64,000 nt of DNA from Allobosea sp. (GCF_017308015.1 NZ_JAFKFW010000002.1:124001-188000); one strand, 5' to 3'; shown: positions 25,286-34,871, numbered from the stretch's first letter. A program made the numbers and translations. Notes: a model not told the origin generated them from the letters alone.

Positions 25286-27241
25286 ATGGCACAGGATCGT
25301 CGTCTCAATCGCCGCGAGACGCTCAAGGCCGGAGCCGCGATCGCCGCCTGCGCCGCGCTGCCGCGGACAGCCGCCGCGCAAGCTCCCGCGAGGCTCAGGC
25401 TGCGCGTGCTGGAGACCACCGATCTCCACGTCAATGTCGTGCCCTACGACTATTTCCGAGACGCTCCCGACGACACGGTCGGCCTCGCCAAGACGGCGAA
25501 CCTGATCAAGGCGGCACAGGCCGACGTGAAGAACAGCCTGCTCTTCGACAATGGTGATTTCCTGCAGGGCTCCTCGCTCGGCGACTACATCGCCTACAAG
25601 AAGGGGCTGAAGGCCGGCGAAACCCACCCGATGTTCGCGGCGATGAACGCCCTGCCCTATCTCTGCGGTACGCTCGGCAACCACGAGTTCAACTACGGGC
25701 TGGACTTCCTCGATCATGGCCTCGCCAAGGCGGAATTCCCGATGGTCTGCGCCAATGTCGAGCGCGTCGGCGGAGGTTCCCTCGTCGATGCCTGGCGGCT
25801 GTTCGAGCAGAGCTTCGAGGACGAGGCCGGCAACCGGCATGTGCTGCAGATCGGCGTGATCGGCTTCGTGCCGCCGCAGATCATGCAGTGGGACAAGGGC
25901 AATCTCGACGGCAAGATCGTCGCGACCGACATCGTCGATGCGGCCGAGAAACACATGCCGGAGCTGCGCGATGCCCAACCCGATCTCGTCATCGCGCTCT
26001 GCCATTCCGGCATCGCCGGGGGCACGCGGCGCGGCATGGAGGAGAACGCGGCGCTGCATCTCTCGAAGATCGAGGGCATCGACGTCATCCTGACCGGGCA
26101 TCAGCATCTGGTCTTTCCCGGCGGAAAATCCTTCGACGGCATAGATGGCGTCGACAACGTCAAGGGCTCGCTCAACGGCAAGCCGGCCTGCCAGCCCGGC
26201 TTCTGGGGCTCGCATCTCGGCATCGTCGACCTCGAGCTGGAAAAGCGCGGCGAGCGCTGGGCGATTGCCGATTTCAAGGTCGAGGCGAAGCCGATCTACG
26301 AGCGCACGCCCGATCGCAAGATCGTGCCCAAGGCCACGGCCGAGCCGGCGATCCTGGCCGCGGTCAAGGCCGACCACGAGGCGACGCTGGCCTATATGCG
26401 CGAGCCGGTGGGCAACACGGCCGCGCCGATCAATTCCTATTTCGCGCTGGTGGCGGACGATCCTTCCATCCAGATCGTCGCCGAGGCGCAGATCGCCTAT
26501 GCCAAACCCCTGATGGCGCAGACCCGCTGGAAGAACCTGCCGATCCTCTCGGCAGCGGCACCGTTCAAGTCGGGCGGGCGCTCCGGACCGTCCTTCTACA
26601 CCGAGATCCCCGCCGGGCCGCTGGCCCTGAAGAACATCGCCGACATCTATCTCTACCCGAATACAGTCCAGATCGTAAAAATCAGCGGATCTGACGTAAG
26701 GGAATGGCTGGAGCGCGCGGCCGGCATCTTCAACCGCATCGACCCCGCCAAGAGCGGCGAGCAGCCGTTGATCAACCCCGCTTTCCCCGCCTTCAATTTC
26801 GACATTATCGACGGCGTAACCTACCGGATCGACGTCACGCAGGCCTCGCGCTACGACAGTGACGGCAAGCTCGTCGCAGCCGAAGCGCACCGTATCCTCG
26901 ACCTCGCCTTCGCCGGAGCGCCGATCGACGAGAAGGCTGAATTCCTTATCGTCACCAACAACTACCGTGCTGGCGGCGGCGGCAATTTTCCCGGTACGAA
27001 GACGACCGTTGTGCTGGAAGCGCCCGATCTGAACCGCGACGTCGTCGTACGTTATATCCTGAACAGGAAGACCATCGACCCGAAGGCCGACGGCAACTGG
27101 TCGCTCACCCCGCTGCCGGCCACCGTCAATGCCACATTTCTGACCTCGCCCGCGGCGGCGGGCAAAGTGCCGGCGGGGCTGAAGGCAGAGCCTGTCGGAG
27201 ACGGACCGGAAGGTTTCGTCAAGTACCGATTGCGGAGCTGA
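25286..27241 (+). CDS. cpdB: 2',3'-cyclic-nucleotide 2'-phosphodiesterase / 3'-nucleotidase
   Basis: Periplasmic enzyme that turns 2',3'-cyclic nucleotides and 3'-nucleotides into nucleosides and phosphate. The 651-aa product starts with a twin-arginine-type leader (LNRRETLKAGAAIAACAAL, cleavage after AAAQ). The metallophosphatase domain has ETTDLHVN, FDNGDFLQGS, GTLGNHEFNYG, CHSG and LTGHQH metal-binding motifs. The 5'-nucleotidase C-terminal domain (about 400-600) has ISGSDVREWLERAA, PAFNFDIIDGVTYRID and NNYRAGGGG, which stacks the base. A GGGAG ribosome site lies 7 nt before the ATG. Confidence 0.92.
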   Translation: MAQDRRLNRRETLKAGAAIAACAALPRTAAAQAPARLRLRVLETTDLHVNVVPYDYFRDAPDDTVGLAKTANLIKAAQADVKNSLLFDNGDFLQGSSLGDYIAYKKGLKAGETHPMFAAMNALPYLCGTLGNHEFNYGLDFLDHGLAKAEFPMVCANVERVGGGSLVDAWRLFEQSFEDEAGNRHVLQIGVIGFVPPQIMQWDKGNLDGKIVATDIVDAAEKHMPELRDAQPDLVIALCHSGIAGGTRRGMEENAALHLSKIEGIDVILTGHQHLVFPGGKSFDGIDGVDNVKGSLNGKPACQPGFWGSHLGIVDLELEKRGERWAIADFKVEAKPIYERTPDRKIVPKATAEPAILAAVKADHEATLAYMREPVGNTAAPINSYFALVADDPSIQIVAEAQIAYAKPLMAQTRWKNLPILSAAAPFKSGGRSGPSFYTEIPAGPLALKNIADIYLYPNTVQIVKISGSDVREWLERAAGIFNRIDPAKSGEQPLINPAFPAFNFDIIDGVTYRIDVTQASRYDSDGKLVAAEAHRILDLAFAGAPIDEKAEFLIVTNNYRAGGGGNFPGTKTTVVLEAPDLNRDVVVRYILNRKTIDPKADGNWSLTPLPATVNATFLTSPAAAGKVPAGLKAEPVGDGPEGFVKYRLRS

Positions 27242-27371
27242 CCACACGACATAAGCTGCGATTTATAATTTGTCGGCGAAACCTCCGAAGCGACATACAG
27301 TTCTTTAATAGATTTTTAGCGAGAATAGCGGCTACGCCGGACAGAAAGCAGATATAGCGACGGGACGCCTG

Positions 27372-29318
27372 ATGATCGTCGACGTTCACGAGAGCGACAT
27401 CGCGATGAAGTCGGAGCTGGTGGCAGCGCTCTATGCCACGCCCGGAACGATCTTCATCGGCACCGTCACCGTCGCGGCGGTGATGGCGGCGAGCGCGCTG
27501 CTGACGGGCGGCGACATCGCCTTCCACGCCATGGCGGCGATCATGGTCGCGATCGGCGTCTTTCGCTATCTGTCGCACCGCTACTACAAGGGTATCCAGC
27601 TCGCCACAGCCACGGAAGGCCAGATCGCCAGGCTGGAGAACCTCGCGATGGCCGGCGCCTGGTCGACCGCCGCGCTGATCTCGAGCTTCGGCACCTATTC
27701 AATCCTGCGCTATACTCACGAACCTGTCGCTGTGCTGGCGATCGCCCAGACGATCGGCTATCTCGCCGGCATTTCAGGGCGCAACAGCTCGCGGCCGGTA
27801 ATCACCCGCGTTCAGGTTCTGGCTGCGGCAATGCCGTTTACGTTCGCGCTGCTCTGGACGGGCGACCTCGCCTATCTGGTGATCGGCCTTTCGGTCCTGC
27901 TCACCACCATTCTCACCTTCTCCAGTGCCCAGGTCATCCACCAGATCTTCCTCGCCCGGCTGCGCACGATGCGGGAACTCGAGCATCTTGCCGTCAACGA
28001 CACGATCACCAGCCTCTACAATCGACGCGGCTTCATGCGCGAGATCCGGCAGATGGCGGCCTCCGGCCGTCCGGTCACCCTGATCTCGATCGACATCGAC
28101 CGCTTCAAGAGCATCAATGACAGCCTCGGCCACGATATCGGCGATGCACTACTGCAAGGCTTCAGCGAGACGCTGATCGCGGAACTCGGCGTTGGGGACA
28201 TTGCCGCGCGCACCGGCGGCGACGAATTCATGGTCGCGACATCGCGCAATGCCGAGGCCGCGAACGCGCTTGCAGCCCGTCTGGTGATGATGCTCGCCAG
28301 CCAGCGCGTCATCGGCGGACGCCATATCACCGCGACCGCCAGCATGGGCATCGCACCGGCCGGCTGCGCCAGCTCGATCGACGAAGCCCTGAAATGCGTC
28401 GACATCGCGCTCTATCGGGCCAAACTCGATGGACGGAACCGCGTCGTGATGTACACCGACGCTATCCGAAACGAGCATGAAGACGGGCTTGCGCTCGAGA
28501 CCGAGCTGCGTGACGCCATTCGTCGCGGCGAATTCGAGCTGCATTTCCAGCCCATCTACAACCCGCGCTCCGGCACCGCGACCATGGCGGAGGCGCTGCT
28601 GCGCTGGCGGCACCCGCGCCGCGGCATGATTAGCCCCGAGATTTTCATCCCGCTCGCCGAACGGACCGGGCTCATCACCGTGCTCGGCTCATGGGTGCTC
28701 GGCGAGGCCATCCGAACGGCGCTGTCCTGGCCGCGCAGCGTCGGCGTCAGCGTCAACGTCTCCGCCCGGCAGTTCGACCATGGCCATGACATCGTCGGCG
28801 TCGTCGAGGCGCTGCTCAGGATGAGCGGCATCGAGCCCCAGCGCCTGACGATCGAGATCACCGAGAGCTCGCTGATCGACGACCCCGATCATGTCGTCTC
28901 CCGTCTCGTGGCCCTGCGCGCGCTCGGGGTGCGGATCGCGCTCGACGATTTCGGCACCGGCTATTCCTCGCTTAGCTATCTCGCGCATCTGCCGATCGAC
29001 ACGATCAAGATCGATCAGGCCTTCACCCAGGAGATCGGCACTTCACGCAAGGCGGGTTCGCTGATGAACGCGATCGCCCAGCTCGCCCATGATCTCAAGC
29101 TGCGTCTGATCATCGAAGGCGTGGAGACGCAGGAGCAGCTCACCGTCATCGAAAAGCACGCCGTCCACGGCATTCAAGGCTATATTTTCGCCCGCCCGAT
29201 GACAGCGGCCGAATTGCTGCCCATGATCGGCAACCGCGTTCCCACCGAGCGGACGGGGTCGGCGCGGTCGCGCTCCTCCGGCTCGCGCAAGCCGGGACGC
29301 TTCAGTCAGGTTGCCTGA
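27372..29318 (+). CDS. GGDEF-EAL membrane protein (cyclic-di-GMP turnover)
   Basis: A 648-aa protein with five or so membrane helices in residues 15-200 (for example IFIGTVTVAAVMAASALL and PFTFALLWTGDLAYLVIGLSV). A diguanylate-cyclase domain follows (about 205-370) with an intact RTGGDEF active site and LYNRRG/IDIDRFKSIND motifs. The EAL phosphodiesterase domain (about 385-630) has AEALLRWRHP, VNVSARQF, ITESSL, DDFGTGYSS and a KIDQAF motif. Both catalytic signatures look intact, so the protein could make or break c-di-GMP. No N-terminal signal-sensing PAS or HAMP domain is visible. ATG at 27405 is an alternative start. Confidence 0.93.
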   Translation: MIVDVHESDIAMKSELVAALYATPGTIFIGTVTVAAVMAASALLTGGDIAFHAMAAIMVAIGVFRYLSHRYYKGIQLATATEGQIARLENLAMAGAWSTAALISSFGTYSILRYTHEPVAVLAIAQTIGYLAGISGRNSSRPVITRVQVLAAAMPFTFALLWTGDLAYLVIGLSVLLTTILTFSSAQVIHQIFLARLRTMRELEHLAVNDTITSLYNRRGFMREIRQMAASGRPVTLISIDIDRFKSINDSLGHDIGDALLQGFSETLIAELGVGDIAARTGGDEFMVATSRNAEAANALAARLVMMLASQRVIGGRHITATASMGIAPAGCASSIDEALKCVDIALYRAKLDGRNRVVMYTDAIRNEHEDGLALETELRDAIRRGEFELHFQPIYNPRSGTATMAEALLRWRHPRRGMISPEIFIPLAERTGLITVLGSWVLGEAIRTALSWPRSVGVSVNVSARQFDHGHDIVGVVEALLRMSGIEPQRLTIEITESSLIDDPDHVVSRLVALRALGVRIALDDFGTGYSSLSYLAHLPIDTIKIDQAFTQEIGTSRKAGSLMNAIAQLAHDLKLRLIIEGVETQEQLTVIEKHAVHGIQGYIFARPMTAAELLPMIGNRVPTERTGSARSRSSGSRKPGRFSQVA

Positions 29319-29389
29319 CACGCTCCTGATGCAGACGAGCGCACCAGCCGGAGGCCCAGAGGCTGCGAAGAACCGTGGGGGGCGATGTG

Positions 29390-29623
29390 ATGAGGTCAAA
29401 ACCGCAGGGATGGGATGCGCATCGCGCCGCCGATACCCCTGTATCGGCAAGCGGCACGACGCTGCAGCTCCAGCGCTTTCGCCTCTACCGCAAGGCGCGG
29501 CGCTTTTGCAGGGCTGCCGTCTCGTTCTTCGCAGCGGGGCGGAAGGCCTGCGTCCGCGAGTTCCTCGCGGTCGCGCAAAATCGCCGGCGTCGAATCCCGT
29601 CCACGGTTCTTCACAGCCTCTAG
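29390..29623 (+). CDS. Possible small ORF before the carbamoyltransferase-like gene
   Basis: A 77-codon open frame begins at ATG 29390 after a G-rich stretch (GGGGGG at about -10). It ends one nucleotide before the next gene's ATG (TAG then G then ATG). The product would be strongly basic and Arg/Ala-rich (RFRLYRKARRFCRAA) with no family I recognise. The tight spacing hints at a coupled leader peptide. High-GC sequence makes such frames by chance, however, and the region 29319-29624 otherwise shows nothing. Low confidence. Confidence 0.25.
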   Translation: MRSKPQGWDAHRAADTPVSASGTTLQLQRFRLYRKARRFCRAAVSFFAAGRKACVREFLAVAQNRRRRIPSTVLHSL

Positions 29624-29624
29624 G

Positions 29625-30665
29625 ATGCAGCGCCCGAACTATCCGAGCGGGAAGGATCTGCTGAGCGCCGATGCGGTCTCGCGTTTCGACCTCGATGACA
29701 TCATCGAGCGCGCCGAGCGGCATCTGCGCGAGGAGGAGCTGGAAAAGGCGGGCCTGCCCCTGCCCGAGCAGCCGCCGGCTCCGCGCCGCCGGCCGAAGGT
29801 GGTCGCCACCCTGTTCGACCAGCGCAGCACGCGGACCCGCCTGGGCTTCCAGACTGCTGCCGCGCGGCTCGGTCATCAGTCGATCGATGCCTATGACACC
29901 GACCGCAGTCGCATGGGCACCGCGACGGGCGAGTCGATCGAGGACCATATCCATACGGTTGAACTCTACAGCGACCTGCTCATCGTACGCTCGCATATGG
30001 AGGATATGCCCTATCGCGTTGGCCGCCTGAGCTACCTGCCGGTGATCAATGCCGGCAACGGCGCGGACGAGCATCCGACCCAGGCCCTCGTCGACATCTT
30101 CGCGATCCGGCAGATGCGCGGCGCGATCGAGAATCTCAGCATCGCGCTGTCGAGCGATTCGCGGGCGCGCTTCGCGATCTCCTTCGTGAAGATGCTGCGC
30201 CTCTCCCCGCCGAAACGCTTCACGCTGTGCTGCCTGCCGGATACGCCGATCAACCCGGCGATGCGCGAGGCGATGACCGTGCTCGCCGATCTCGGCACCC
30301 AGGTCGGCCTCGTCCACGACATCCGCCACACGCTCGATCACGACGTGCTCAGCATCCAGATGCAGGACATGAGCAAATTCGCCCATGCCTCCCTCGGCAA
30401 CGAGGCCGTGGACAAGGAAAAAGAGAGCGAACCCTTCACCCTGACTGCCCGCAAGGTCCTCGACGCCCGTTCAGACACGTTGATCCTCAACCCTCTTCCG
30501 CGCTTCTCGGAGCTCGACACCTCATGCGACAGCCTCCCGAACGCAGGCTATTTCCGCCAGGTCCAGCTGTCCGTGCCGATGCGGATGGCCATCCTGGAGC
30601 GCATGTTGCTGGGAATCCCCTGGACGGGGCAGGTCGAGGGTTTCCGGTCTTCCTCGGGTGGATGA
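29625..30665 (+). CDS. Aspartate/ornithine carbamoyltransferase-like protein
   Basis: A 346-aa member of the carbamoyltransferase family. The carbamoyl-phosphate motif STRTR is at residues 68-72. DEHPTQALVD (the H-P-T-Q motif of aspartate transcarbamoylases) and ILNPLPRFSEL (the usual H/N-P-L-P-R) are also present. In aspartate carbamoyltransferase an adjacent-subunit loop S-S-S-x-x-K-G-E supplies a catalytic lysine; the matching loop here (RMGTATGES) has no lysine. There is also a Pro/Arg-rich insertion near residues 40-57. The true pyrB is probably elsewhere. The substrate is unknown. Its stop overlaps the next gene by ATGA. Confidence 0.75.
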   Translation: MQRPNYPSGKDLLSADAVSRFDLDDIIERAERHLREEELEKAGLPLPEQPPAPRRRPKVVATLFDQRSTRTRLGFQTAAARLGHQSIDAYDTDRSRMGTATGESIEDHIHTVELYSDLLIVRSHMEDMPYRVGRLSYLPVINAGNGADEHPTQALVDIFAIRQMRGAIENLSIALSSDSRARFAISFVKMLRLSPPKRFTLCCLPDTPINPAMREAMTVLADLGTQVGLVHDIRHTLDHDVLSIQMQDMSKFAHASLGNEAVDKEKESEPFTLTARKVLDARSDTLILNPLPRFSELDTSCDSLPNAGYFRQVQLSVPMRMAILERMLLGIPWTGQVEGFRSSSGG

Positions 30666-31567
30666 GCGCCTATCTCGCCTCCTATCTCGCGATCGCCCTC
30701 TCCATTCGCCTTCTGGCCGGCTATCTCACGGTCATCGAGATCGGGCTTCTGCGCTCGGTCGGCAGCTTCGCCATCGCCGGCGCCGCCGTCTGGGCGGGCG
30801 AGGCCGAACAGCGCCGCAACGTCCTGCCACCGAAGCTGGGCGAGGATGTCGCCCGCAGCGTCCTGCATCTCGGCGGCTCGCTCGCCCTGATCTGGAGCGT
30901 GGCGCATCTGCCGCTCGTACTCGTCACCACCATCGAATTCACCGGCCCGCTCTTTGCGGCCGTGCTGCTCTTCCTGGCCCTGCGTCGCCGGCCGGGCATC
31001 GGTGCGATGGTCGGCCTCGCAGTGCTCGCGACCGGCATCGGGCTGCTGGGTTTCAGACTGGACGCCGTCCCCAATCGTGATCTCGCGATTGCCATCGGCG
31101 CCGTCGCTATCCTGACCACCACCAATCTCATGCTGGCGCGGCTCGCGGCTCAGCGCAGCACGTTGTCCATCGTACTGCTGATGCATGCAATCCAGTTGCC
31201 GCTCTATCTGCTGCTCTGGTTTTTCGTACCGGAGCAGTGGTCGCCTCCGCCGCAACCCTACCGGCTGGCTTTCACGCTACCCGAATTTGCCGTCATCGGT
31301 GGCGCCGTGCTTGCACTGATCGTCGGCGGCTTCGTCTCGCAGGCTGCGCTCGCCAATGCCTCGCGCCACGGCACCGCCCTGCAGCTCTGCAGCGCCGATA
31401 CGCTGCGCGTGCCGCTGATCACACTCGCGGCCTATCTGCTGCTGGCGGAAGTGCCGCCGGCAGAGCTTCTGCTGCCGGGGTTCTGGGTGCTGTGCGGCGT
31501 CATCATCACCAGCCTGCCGGTTTCGGCGGCTGCCAAGCTGCGCCCGGAGCAGGCCGGGCGCGCTTGA
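30662..31567 (+). CDS. EamA/DMT family transporter
   Basis: A 301-aa inner-membrane protein with about ten hydrophobic helices in two EamA repeats, typical of drug/metabolite exporters (LGGSLALIWSVAHLPLVLVTTIEFTGPLFAAVLLF; VLCGVIITSLPVS near the end). It starts within the stop of the carbamoyltransferase-like gene (ATGA), so the two are translationally coupled. This suggests export of a related metabolite, though that is only an inference. The frame is open upstream inside the previous gene, but that part is not membrane-like. Confidence 0.85.
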   Translation: MSAYLASYLAIALSIRLLAGYLTVIEIGLLRSVGSFAIAGAAVWAGEAEQRRNVLPPKLGEDVARSVLHLGGSLALIWSVAHLPLVLVTTIEFTGPLFAAVLLFLALRRRPGIGAMVGLAVLATGIGLLGFRLDAVPNRDLAIAIGAVAILTTTNLMLARLAAQRSTLSIVLLMHAIQLPLYLLLWFFVPEQWSPPPQPYRLAFTLPEFAVIGGAVLALIVGGFVSQAALANASRHGTALQLCSADTLRVPLITLAAYLLLAEVPPAELLLPGFWVLCGVIITSLPVSAAAKLRPEQAGRA

Positions 31568-31576
31568 ATTCGGCCC

Positions 31577-32317
31577 TCAGCGTGCGATCTCGAAGATCAC
31601 ATTGACCTGCGTCCGGTAGGTGTTCTCGCCAGCGGCCAGGGGCACGGCAGCGTCGCTGGCAGCCATGCGCAGGCCCCCGCCATAGGGCACCGGCCGCGGC
31701 ATGATCGACTGCTCCTCGATCGAGAGGATCTTGCCGAGCTTGACCTCGGCTGCCTCGGCCAGGGTTCTGGCGCGCGCCATCGCATCGGCGACCGCGCGCT
31801 TGCGAGCTTCGGTCAGCGTCGGCTTCATGTCGTCCTTGATGAAGGCGATGCCGCCGCCCTGATTGACGCCGAGCCCGACCGCCTTGTCGAGAATGCCGCC
31901 GGCGTCGGCGAGGTTGCGGACCCGGACGGTCAGCGCATTGCTCACGCTGTAGCCGGCGATCTTCGGCTCGCCGCTGCGGTCCTTGCCCGGCTGGGCGTAA
32001 CGAGGCTGGATGCTGAGGCCGGAGGTCTGGAGATCGCGCTCGGCGACGCCGGCTTCCTTCAGCGCGGCCAGCACCTGCTTCATCGCATCATTATTGGCGC
32101 TGAGCGCCGCGCGCGCCGTCTCGGCCTCGCGCAGCACGGTGAGGTTGAGGATCGCCATGTCCGGAGCGACGTTCACCTCGCCCTCCCCGACCACGCTGAT
32201 GCGCGGCGTGGGTTGCCGGGCGGCATCCTCCTGGGCCGTGGCGGAGGCGATCGGCAGCATCGCGGCGGCGATCAGAGCGGCTCCGGCCAGGGCGGGGGCG
32301 AAACGGTGGGACATCAT
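31577..32317 (-). CDS. SIMPL-domain (DUF541) periplasmic protein
   Basis: A 246-aa protein with a signal peptide (RFAPALAGAALIAAAMLPIASATAQ) and a DUF541/SIMPL domain: ISVVGEGEVNVAPDMAILNLTV, then L-Q-T-S-G-L-S-I-Q-P-R-Y, and RKRAVADAMARARTLAEAAEVKLGKI. It ends with NTYRTQVNVIFEI. Members include BP26/OMP28 of Brucella, a periplasmic immunogenic protein that forms channel-like rings. The start follows an AGGAG site; two tandem ATGs (32317 and 32314) are possible. Confidence 0.87.
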   Translation of the reverse strand: MMSHRFAPALAGAALIAAAMLPIASATAQEDAARQPTPRISVVGEGEVNVAPDMAILNLTVLREAETARAALSANNDAMKQVLAALKEAGVAERDLQTSGLSIQPRYAQPGKDRSGEPKIAGYSVSNALTVRVRNLADAGGILDKAVGLGVNQGGGIAFIKDDMKPTLTEARKRAVADAMARARTLAEAAEVKLGKILSIEEQSIMPRPVPYGGGLRMAASDAAVPLAAGENTYRTQVNVIFEIAR

Positions 32318-32462
32318 GACTCCTGCAGATTCGGCGGCAAACGGCCGCCACGATGCCAAAGCGCCTGATGATGTCGAAATTGTCACGACCGCGCAGCGAC
32401 AGAGCGGCGTATGGCTTGCTCCTCGCATGCCGGCAGACCATCATCGCTGCCAAGAGGGGGCC

Positions 32463-33095
32463 ATGTCGAAGATCGCATCTGCCGTCGCGGCGCTTCTTAT
32501 CGGACTGGCCGGGCCGGCATCTGCACTGGCGGCAGGGTCCGAATTGCTCGGCTGCCACGGCCCTTTCGCGAAGGACGCCAGCGAGGCGACGCTCATCGCG
32601 GCCTTCGGGGCTGCCAATATCGCGAACGAGGCCCTCGATGTCGGCGAAGGTTTCACCGAGCCGGGCACGGTGATCTTCAAGAACGACGACAAGAGGCGCA
32701 TCGAGGTGTTCTGGTACGATGGCGAGAAGCGTCGCCGGCCGAGCAGCATCATCGTGCGCGCGCCCTCGCGCTGGCGGATTGCCGTACCCGGCGACAGCGC
32801 CGCGACACTGGGGAACGGCACGGAGTTGGCGACCGCCGAGGCCGTCAACCGCAAGCCTTTCACGCTCAACGGCTTCGGCTGGGACGGGGCCGGCTATGTC
32901 GGCGAGTGGAACGGCGGCCGGCTCGCAAAGCTGGCGGGCGGGTGCAGCCTCTCGCTGCGCTTCGGCCCCTCCCCGCAAGCGAAGCCCGCCGCCGTGTCGA
33001 AGGTCTCAGGCGACAAGCCCTTCGCTTCGAACGCCGCCGGGATGCGGGCGGTGAAGCCGCGCATCGAGCAAATATCGCTCGGTTGGCCGCAATAG
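32463..33095 (+). CDS. Hypothetical secreted protein
   Basis: A 210-aa protein with a clear Sec signal peptide (ASAVAALLIGLAGPASALA, cleaved before AGSEL). The mature part has two cysteines (LLGCHGPF, AGGCSLSL) that could form a disulfide and several W/G-rich strands (NGFGWDGAGYVGEWNGGRLAKL). I do not recognise the family. The region FGAANIANEALDVGEGFTE resembles small rhizobial periplasmic proteins of unknown role. It is divergent from the SIMPL gene and meets mcd tail to tail with a 7-nt gap. Confidence 0.65.
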   Translation: MSKIASAVAALLIGLAGPASALAAGSELLGCHGPFAKDASEATLIAAFGAANIANEALDVGEGFTEPGTVIFKNDDKRRIEVFWYDGEKRRRPSSIIVRAPSRWRIAVPGDSAATLGNGTELATAEAVNRKPFTLNGFGWDGAGYVGEWNGGRLAKLAGGCSLSLRFGPSPQAKPAAVSKVSGDKPFASNAAGMRAVKPRIEQISLGWPQ

Positions 33096-33102
33096 CGGCG
33101 CG

Positions 33103-34791
33103 CTATTCCTCGACCAGCCGCCGCGCGATGACCTGCGCCTGAATCTCGGCCGCACCTTCGAAGATGTTGAGGATGCGGGCGTCGCAGAGCACGCGGCTCA
33201 CCGGATATTCCAGCGCGAAGCCGTTGCCGCCGTGGACCTGCAGGGCGTTGTCGGCCGCAGCCCAGGCGACGCGGGCGCCGAGCAGCTTGGCCATGCCGGC
33301 CTCGAGGTCGCAGCGCCGGTCGGCATCCTTCTCGCGGGCAGCGAAATAGGTGAGCTGGCGGGCGATCAGGATTTCGGCCGCCATCATCGCGAGCTTGTCG
33401 GCGACGCGCGGGAAGGCAATCAGCGGCTTGCCGAACTGGATGCGCTCCTGCGCATAGCGCAGCCCGAGATCGAAGGCCGATTGCGCCACGCCGATGGCGC
33501 GGGCCGCCGTCTGGATACGCGCCGCCTCGAAAGTCTGCATGAGCTGCTTGAAGCCCTGACCGGGCACACCGCCGAGCAGGTTCTCAGCTTTAACCTCGAA
33601 ACCGTCGAAGGCGAGCTCGTATTCCTTCATGCCGCGATAGCCGAGCACCTCGATCTCGCCGCCGGTCAGGCCCTCGACCGGGAATGGATCGGCATCGCTG
33701 CCGCGCGGCTTCTCAGCGATCAGCATCGAGAGGCCCTTGTAGCCGGGCTCCGTGGGATCGGTACGCACCAGCAGCGTCATGATGTCGGCGCGGACGGGGT
33801 GAGTGATCCAGGTCTTGTTGCCGCTGACCTTCCAGACTGCTTCAGCCCCCTCGCCTTCCTTCACCGCCTTGGTGCGCAGCGAGGCGAGGTCGGAGCCGAT
33901 ATTGGGCTCGGTGAAGACCGCCGTCGGCAGAACCTCGCCGGAAGCGATCTTCGGCAGCCACTTCTCCTTCTGCTCGGCCGTGCCGCCGCAAAGAATGAGC
34001 TCGGCCGCGATCTCGGAACGGGTGCCGAGCGAACCGACGCCGATATAGCCGCGCGACAGCTCCTCCGAGACGACGCACATCGAGACCTTCGACAAACCCA
34101 TGCCGCCGAATTCCTCGGGAATGGTCAGACCGAAGACGCCGAGCTCGGCCATCTTCTCGACGACCGGCATCGGGATGTATTCGTTCTCCAGATGCCATTC
34201 ATGGGCGTGCGGCGTCACCTCGGCGGCGCAGAAGCGGCGCATCTCCGAGCGGATCGCTTCAAGTGTCTCATCGAGGCCGGTATCGCCGATGCTGGCCGCC
34301 CCCTGGTCCTGGCTGAAGAGCGCGACGAAGCGGGCGCGGTTCTGCGGGGTATTGCCGTCGGCGATCAGGGCATCAACAGCATCCGAGCAGGCGGCCGCAA
34401 CCGCCTTCTGCGACAAGCCGAGCGCAGGAAGGCGAAGAATCTCGCCTTGGCTCATCGGGATGCCACCGAATATCTGGGCGGCATATTCGCCGGCGCCGAT
34501 GCGCAGCGCGTAGTCCTCGATGGCACCGTAGCGGCCTTCGGCCTCGAGGCGCTCGCCATAGGCCTTCAGCTCGCGCAGGGCCGTGACATAGGTCGCAAGC
34601 CAGGACAGGCCATGGGCGGCATGCTGCTCGGCCTCCAGCCGGGCAGACGAGATACGACCGTCGACCAGAACCTTCTGCCGCACTGCGGCAACAGCCTGCT
34701 TGAACAGCGTCTCGAAGCCCGGCAGCGCCGCCGCGATCAATTCGATCGCATTGGCGCGTTTCTCAGCCTTCGCGGCCGTATTGGCGTTCAT
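33103..34791 (-). CDS. mcd: (2S)-methylsuccinyl-CoA dehydrogenase
   Basis: FAD enzyme that oxidises methylsuccinyl-CoA to mesaconyl-CoA in the ethylmalonyl-CoA pathway, which replaces the glyoxylate shunt for acetyl-CoA assimilation. The 562-aa product is longer than an ordinary acyl-CoA dehydrogenase. It has an about 150-residue N-terminal helical extension (EQHAAHGLSWLATYVTALREL) that is characteristic of Mcd. The dehydrogenase core shows LTIPEEFGGMG, FTEPNIGSDLASLRT, NKTWITHPVRADIMTLLVRT and a C-terminal QVHGGNGFALEYPVSRVLCDARILNIFEGAAEIQ with the catalytic glutamate. GGGAGG lies upstream of the ATG. The partner enzyme Ccr is 3.5 kb away on the same strand. Confidence 0.88.
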   Translation of the reverse strand: MNANTAAKAEKRANAIELIAAALPGFETLFKQAVAAVRQKVLVDGRISSARLEAEQHAAHGLSWLATYVTALRELKAYGERLEAEGRYGAIEDYALRIGAGEYAAQIFGGIPMSQGEILRLPALGLSQKAVAAACSDAVDALIADGNTPQNRARFVALFSQDQGAASIGDTGLDETLEAIRSEMRRFCAAEVTPHAHEWHLENEYIPMPVVEKMAELGVFGLTIPEEFGGMGLSKVSMCVVSEELSRGYIGVGSLGTRSEIAAELILCGGTAEQKEKWLPKIASGEVLPTAVFTEPNIGSDLASLRTKAVKEGEGAEAVWKVSGNKTWITHPVRADIMTLLVRTDPTEPGYKGLSMLIAEKPRGSDADPFPVEGLTGGEIEVLGYRGMKEYELAFDGFEVKAENLLGGVPGQGFKQLMQTFEAARIQTAARAIGVAQSAFDLGLRYAQERIQFGKPLIAFPRVADKLAMMAAEILIARQLTYFAAREKDADRRCDLEAGMAKLLGARVAWAAADNALQVHGGNGFALEYPVSRVLCDARILNIFEGAAEIQAQVIARRLVEE

Positions 34792-34871
34792 GGTCTTCGA
34801 TCCTCCCTTTGTTGCGACGCAGCATAAGGGGAGATCGCGCGAAACCGAAACCCTCCTTTTTGGGGAGAGAC

